NCBI RefSeq assembly: GCF_027923545.1
Contig: NZ_BROH01000014.1
Location: forward strand, 1 to 64,000
Direction: 5' to 3'
Length of the DNA stretch: 64,000 bases
Source: Sinisalibacter aestuarii
GTDB taxonomy: Bacteria > Pseudomonadota > Alphaproteobacteria > Rhodobacterales > Rhodobacteraceae
The notes under the pieces are model-generated. The model was not told where the DNA came from, did not search any database, and worked only from the letters and a program-made list of their open reading frames with translations. Each line of letters starts with the position of its first letter. The first letter of the stretch is position 1. The position numbers were made by a program, and so were the translations under genes. Below are positions 60,495-64,000 of this stretch, piece by piece.

Positions 60495-60605
60495 TCAATG
60501 TCCGTGGGCAAGCGCGGCCTTTGCCATCTCTGGACCAACCTGCTCACCGCTGAATGCCTTGCGGGCCTACCGCAGCGCCTTGAGGGCGACCGGCAGGGAG
60601 GCCAC
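60495..60605 (-). pseudogene. 3' remnant of a second zntA-type ATPase gene
   Basis: Read leftward, 37 codons give LPVALKALR, an in-frame TAG, then FSGEQVGPEMAKAALAHGH and a stop. The intact ATPase at 60936 ends in GGEQVGEGLAKGALAHGH. The remnant lies ~330 bases from the intact end, separated by the zinc-finger gene, and reflects an old partial duplication or replacement. Confidence 0.75.
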
Positions 60606-60613
60606 GGCAAGCC

Positions 60614-60901
60614 TTAATCGAACAACTCGTGAAGCCAGGATTTGCGGCGATAGCCGTGCTTGCCGTCGCCGCCGCCGTGCTTTCCGCGCCGGTAGCCGCG
60701 ATCATCGTCGTAGCCGCGCGGCTCAGGCACCCGCTGAGGCGTCACATCGGGTGCCGAACGCTCGATGATCTTGTCCAGTTCGCCCCGGTCTAGCCAGACA
60801 CCCCGGCAATCGGGACAAAAGTCGATCTCGATCCCCTGGCGGTCGGTCATGCTCAAGGGCACCTCGCAAACCGGACACATCATCCTGCCCTTCACGCTCA
60901 T
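60614..60901 (-). CDS. Zinc-ribbon (TFIIB-type) protein
   Basis: A 95-residue protein with a zf-TFIIB domain: CPVCEVPLSM and FCPDCRGVWLDRGELDKIIER, giving four zinc-binding cysteines. A charged, Gly/His-rich tail (GYRRGKHGGGDGKHGYRRK) follows. Such proteins are frequent beside Zn/Cd ATPases and may buffer or sense zinc. It starts 34 bases after the ATPase gene on the same strand, so it is probably co-transcribed. Confidence 0.9.
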   Translation of the reverse strand: MSVKGRMMCPVCEVPLSMTDRQGIEIDFCPDCRGVWLDRGELDKIIERSAPDVTPQRVPEPRGYDDDRGYRRGKHGGGDGKHGYRRKSWLHELFD

Positions 60902-60935
60902 GTCTCGTCTCGGCTCCTTTCCGGGTTCTCCCAGT

Positions 60936-63284
60936 TCAATGACCATGTGCCAGCGCCCCTTTGGCCAAGCCTTCGCCAACCTGCTCACCGCCGGACGGCG
61001 GTGCCTTGGCCTCTTGGCTGTTCAGCAGGCGCAGGGCGTTGGCCACCACCAGCAATGACACTCCTACATCGGCTGCAATAGCGCCCCACATCGATGCCAC
61101 TCCGAACGCAGTAGCGACGACGAAAACGCCCTTGGTCGCCAAGGAAATACCGATGTTCTGACGGATAATCGACATTGTCCGGCGCGAATGACCGATCAGC
61201 CAAGGCACCTTGCCGAGATCGTCGGTCATCAGGGCTATATCCGCCGTCTCGATTGCCGCGTCCGAACCAACGGCACCCATTGCGATGGCGTAATGCGCGC
61301 GCGCCATGGCCGGGGCGTCGTTGACCCCGTCGCCGATCATGGCCACCATGTCATGCGTTTCGACCAGTTCTTCGATGGCAGTCACCTTGTCTTCGGGCAG
61401 AAGCTCGGCACGGACCTCGTCGATGCCGACCTCGGCTGCAACAGCGCGCGCTGTCCGCTCGTTGTCACCGGTCAGCATGACGATGGTCTTCACACCCTGC
61501 GCGTGAAGCTGCGCCACGATGCCTTTGGCATCCGGGCGGATACGGTCGCGCAATTCCAAGATGCCGGTGACACCGGTGTCGTCGCCCACGGCAACAAGGG
61601 TGCTGCCAGCCCCTTCGATGCGGTCGCGCAAATCCTTCGGAATGGCGTCGCCGAAACCCTTCTCCTCGGCAAACCGGTCCGACCCCAGCCAGATCGACCG
61701 GCCGTCTGTGCGTCCTTCAAGTCCCCTGCCCGGAACGGTTCGGGTATCTTCCGCGGCGGATACCTTGATGCCGTCGGCTTCTGCCCGCGCAAGAATGGCG
61801 CGCGCCAAGGGATGCGAGGAACGTGCCTCCAGCCCAGCGGCGAGGGTCATCAGATCTTGCGCCGATGCTTTGCCCAGCGGATGCACCGCCGCCACCTCGG
61901 GCTCGCCCATGGTGATCGTGCCGGTCTTGTCCATGGCCAGTGCAGTGGTCTTGCCCGGTGCCTCAACATATGCACCGCCCTTGATCAGCACCCCGGCCCG
62001 CGCTGAGGCGGTGAGTGCAGCGACGATGGAGACCGGTGTCGAGATGACCAGAGCGCATGGGCAAGCGATCACCAGCAGCACGAGTGCATTGTAGAACCAA
62101 TAATCCCAGGCCCCCCCGAAAATGAGCGGCGGCAGCAGGGCAATTGCAATGGCGAGAGCCATGACGATAGGCGTGTAGATGCGGGCGAACTTCGCCACCC
62201 ACTGCTCCACCGGCGCGCGGCGGGCATGGGCGTCACCGACCATGCGGATGATCTTGGCCAACACGGTATCCGAGGCGGCCTTCGTGGCGCGCACCGTCAG
62301 TGTGCCTTCGCCGTTGATCGTACCGGCATAGACTTCGTCGCCCCGTTCCTTTGGGACCAGCGCACTCTCTCCGGTGATTGGCGCCTGATCGACGGCCCCT
62401 GCCCCATCGACAACCTCACCATCCAATGGGATGCGGTCTCCGCCGCGCACGACGAAACGTGCGTTGATAGCAACCGCAGAAGCCGGAACGTCCGCTTCCG
62501 AGCCGTCATCATTAAGAACTCTTGCCGTCGGCGGCGCCAGGTCGAGCAGAGCTGAAACCGCATTCCTCGCACGCCCGACGCTCCAGCTTTCGAGGAAAAG
62601 CGAGAGCGAGAAGAAGAACGCGACCGTCGCCGCCTCGAAAAATTCGCCGAGGCCAATTGCACCCGCGACTGCGACGACCATCAGCAGGTTCATGTCGGGC
62701 GACAGCCTCCGTGCAGACGACCATGCCTTGGGTGCCACGAGCCAGACACCGAACAGGATCGCAACCGCGAATAGCCCTGCCTCGACCAGTGGCATCGGCG
62801 CTTCGCCGTGCCCTGCGAAGAGGCCGAGTGCCCCCCCCATGCCGGTCTCGATGATGTGCCACAGAAATCCCGCGGCCCAGAAGCCGCCACTGAGCGCCGT
62901 AAACAGCCGCTGGCGTGCAAGATGGGCCGCCTGGTCGACCGACGCGTTTTCGGCATCCCAGGGCTTGGCGGTCATGCCGGTGCTTGCGACCAGTTCTGCA
63001 ATTTCGCCGTCCGATACACTCTTGGCGCTGTCGAGAATAGTCATCCGTCCATTGATCACGTCGAACGCGAGATGCTCGGCCCCGCCGATCTTCGGGCCGA
63101 CCACCTTGTTCAGGATTGCTACCTCCTCGGCGCAATCGAGGCCGGACACCTGAAAACTGCGCCCGCCCGCTGGCGCGGGCGTCGTTGGAACGATGTCGCC
63201 GCACGTTCCGGCGCTCCCGCAGCAGCTGCCGCCGCTTGTCTGGGCATCTTCGGCGTGATCGTGACGATGGGTGTCGGACGGCAT
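60936..63284 (-). CDS. zntA: Zn/Cd/Pb-exporting P1B-type ATPase (ZntA/CadA-like)
   Basis: A 782-residue efflux ATPase. The N-terminus is His/Cys-rich (HRHDHAED, GSCCGSAGTCGD), followed by a metal domain with the GLDCAEEV motif typical of Zn/Cd/Pb pumps. The core has [28 protein letters not shown] and [10 protein letters not shown], and the last helices contain the conserved Asp in AADVGVSLLVVANALRLL. The ATG at 63284 has AGAGGTC upstream and lies ~30 bases after a CadR/PbrR-like promoter, so it is a probable target of the MerR regulator at 48488. Confidence 0.96.
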   Translation of the reverse strand: MPSDTHRHDHAEDAQTSGGSCCGSAGTCGDIVPTTPAPAGGRSFQVSGLDCAEEVAILNKVVGPKIGGAEHLAFDVINGRMTILDSAKSVSDGEIAELVASTGMTAKPWDAENASVDQAAHLARQRLFTALSGGFWAAGFLWHIIETGMGGALGLFAGHGEAPMPLVEAGLFAVAILFGVWLVAPKAWSSARRLSPDMNLLMVVAVAGAIGLGEFFEAATVAFFFSLSLFLESWSVGRARNAVSALLDLAPPTARVLNDDGSEADVPASAVAINARFVVRGGDRIPLDGEVVDGAGAVDQAPITGESALVPKERGDEVYAGTINGEGTLTVRATKAASDTVLAKIIRMVGDAHARRAPVEQWVAKFARIYTPIVMALAIAIALLPPLIFGGAWDYWFYNALVLLVIACPCALVISTPVSIVAALTASARAGVLIKGGAYVEAPGKTTALAMDKTGTITMGEPEVAAVHPLGKASAQDLMTLAAGLEARSSHPLARAILARAEADGIKVSAAEDTRTVPGRGLEGRTDGRSIWLGSDRFAEEKGFGDAIPKDLRDRIEGAGSTLVAVGDDTGVTGILELRDRIRPDAKGIVAQLHAQGVKTIVMLTGDNERTARAVAAEVGIDEVRAELLPEDKVTAIEELVETHDMVAMIGDGVNDAPAMARAHYAIAMGAVGSDAAIETADIALMTDDLGKVPWLIGHSRRTMSIIRQNIGISLATKGVFVVATAFGVASMWGAIAADVGVSLLVVANALRLLNSQEAKAPPSGGEQVGEGLAKGALAHGH

Positions 63285-63316
63285 GAATGGACCTCTGGAT
63301 TCGGGTGCTTTGTAAT

Positions 63317-63347
63317 GACATAGCCCCTACAGTAGCTAGAGCTTCAA
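63317..63347 (-). promoter_or_regulatory. CadR/PbrR/ZntR-type promoter of zntA
   Basis: On the minus strand TTGAAG (63342-63347) and TATGTC (63317-63322) are 19 bases apart, with the dyad GCTCTAGCTACTGTAGGGGC. It is the fourth box of this type. Confidence 0.84.
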
Positions 63348-63466
63348 GAGCAAAATACGGTGGTATTTCAGTTTGTTTTATTGCTAGAGGGTGCGGTGAC
63401 CGGCTCTATCATTCCTTGAGGCATGAAAAGCCGATGCAAAGAAAAACAGACACGAAAGGAAGCTTG

Positions 63467-63751
63467 ATGCGGGTTTTGATGCTGAAGCAAAAAATAATGG
63501 TTGCAGTGGCGCTATCGCTTACGGCCGGGTGCGCAGTCCAGCCGACTGGGCCGGGCGACGCGGCAGACCAGCGGGGCAACGTTCCCGAAGCTGTGATTGC
63601 AATGGCTGCCCCGGATCAGGATGTTGCAACCGCGCGCTTGGTGCCGGAAGACGGGTGCTACTGGTACGAACACAGCGGCCCCGTTGAAACGACCTTGCTG
63701 CCGCTGCGCACGGCGAACGGCAATCCGATCTGCGTCGCGCGGGAAGCGTGA
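63467..63751 (+). CDS. Small lipoprotein, unknown function
   Basis: A 94-residue lipoprotein with a lipobox ending ALSLTAGC. The mature part is short, with two further cysteines in DGCYWYEHSG and NPICVAREA. The ATG at 63467 has AAAGGA six bases upstream. It lies divergent from zntA and convergent with a partial L,D-transpeptidase gene. No named family is recognised; a periplasmic accessory role is inferred. Confidence 0.75.
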   Translation: MRVLMLKQKIMVAVALSLTAGCAVQPTGPGDAADQRGNVPEAVIAMAAPDQDVATARLVPEDGCYWYEHSGPVETTLLPLRTANGNPICVAREA

Positions 63752-63798
63752 CGACGACCCGCACGTCACATCATTTCGCTCAAAGCTAATTACCTCAT

Positions 63799-64000
63799 TC
63801 AACTTCTCGCGGTAACACTGTCCTCAGCCGAATAAAGATGTGCTGTCGATCCAATCTCGACGTTCGGATAAAGCTCGTTGATGTGTGCCATAACCATCCG
63901 CACGCAACCCGAACTCGCGCGCCCTCCGATGCTTCTCGGATAGGGTGTGCCGTGTATCCGAAGATAGGTGTCGCGATCTCCGACATAGAGATAGAGCGCC
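63799..64000 (-). CDS. L,D-transpeptidase (YkuD family), C-terminal part; start off the right edge
   Basis: The last 66 codons of a YkuD-domain protein read leftward from the right edge. The catalytic block is plain: LRIHGTPYPRSIGGRASSGC followed by VRMVMAHINELYP, with the nucleophilic Cys in ASSGCVRM. The N-terminal part, including any signal peptide, is outside the window. No start codon is visible. It is the fourth L,D-transpeptidase gene here. Confidence 0.9.
   Translation of the reverse strand, partial: ALYLYVGDRDTYLRIHGTPYPRSIGGRASSGCVRMVMAHINELYPNVEIGSTAHLYSAEDSVTARS

Noticed and set aside
1-64000. tRNA, rRNA, CRISPR arrays, transposases and phage integrases
   Set aside because: None were recognised on either strand; the Met-rich repeats at 36830-37020 are coding and not a repeat array.

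Overview
The window looks like accessory DNA of an alphaproteobacterium, most likely Rhodobacterales (roseobacter group), carried on a conjugative plasmid or integrative element. The reasons are a VirB-type conjugation locus at the left edge, a ParDE addiction pair, the high-GC coding style, and the families present (CcmFGHI, PCuAC, Sco, CtaG, cytochrome c'). No chromosomal housekeeping blocks, rRNA or tRNA genes, CRISPR arrays or transposases were seen. Assignment to this taxon is an inference.

Layout. 1-3.3 kb: leftward virB4 (partial), virB3, virB2 and virB1, a small gene, and a rightward small exported-protein gene. 3.5-41.7 kb: a large copper and periplasmic redox island. It holds an outer-membrane-factor/multicopper oxidase/cupredoxin/CusF operon; cueR-copA diverging from copZ; a long leftward operon of L,D-transpeptidase, three cytochromes c, cytochrome c', multicopper oxidase and an ScsC-like thiol protein; an ScsB operon; a ribonuclease-fold/nucleoside phosphorylase/PRPP synthetase trio; a second copper ATPase; lgt; ccmFGHI; a two-component system; and a third multicopper oxidase operon ending in a VTT protein and an APC permease. 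41.8-44.7 kb: plasmid-type DNA again, with a broken copy of the small gene from the left edge, parDE, and an exported protein driven by the same 31-bp promoter element found at 2.9 kb. Next come a cluster of inverted repeats and a helix-turn-helix protein that may be replication related. 44.8-64 kb: a second metal island (Zn/Cd/Pb type). It holds an L,D-transpeptidase, a methyltransferase, two CDF transporters, a transglutaminase, a PbrR/CadR-like MerR regulator, and a 13-gene rightward run from Sco to CtaG that includes lspA and lnt. It ends with further L,D-transpeptidases, a zinc-finger protein and a ZntA-type ATPase.

How it fits together. Two MerR-family regulators each have a matching set of promoters, all with the 19-bp -35/-10 spacer and central dyad typical of MerR targets. 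Four sites resemble CueR boxes (copA, copZ, the 17.4-kb scsB operon, the second copper ATPase). Four resemble CadR/PbrR/ZntR boxes (L,D-transpeptidase at 45 kb, transglutaminase-CDF operon, Sco-Dsb-Lsp-Lnt operon, zntA). The cargo goes well beyond efflux. It also encodes lipoprotein maturation (Lgt, LspA, Lnt), late cytochrome c maturation, disulfide chemistry (ScsB/ScsC-like, DsbA/DsbB), copper delivery to oxidase (two Sco, PCuAC, CtaG) and cell-wall crosslinking enzymes (four L,D-transpeptidases). My reading is that it carries its own kit for rebuilding and protecting the envelope during metal stress; this is inference.
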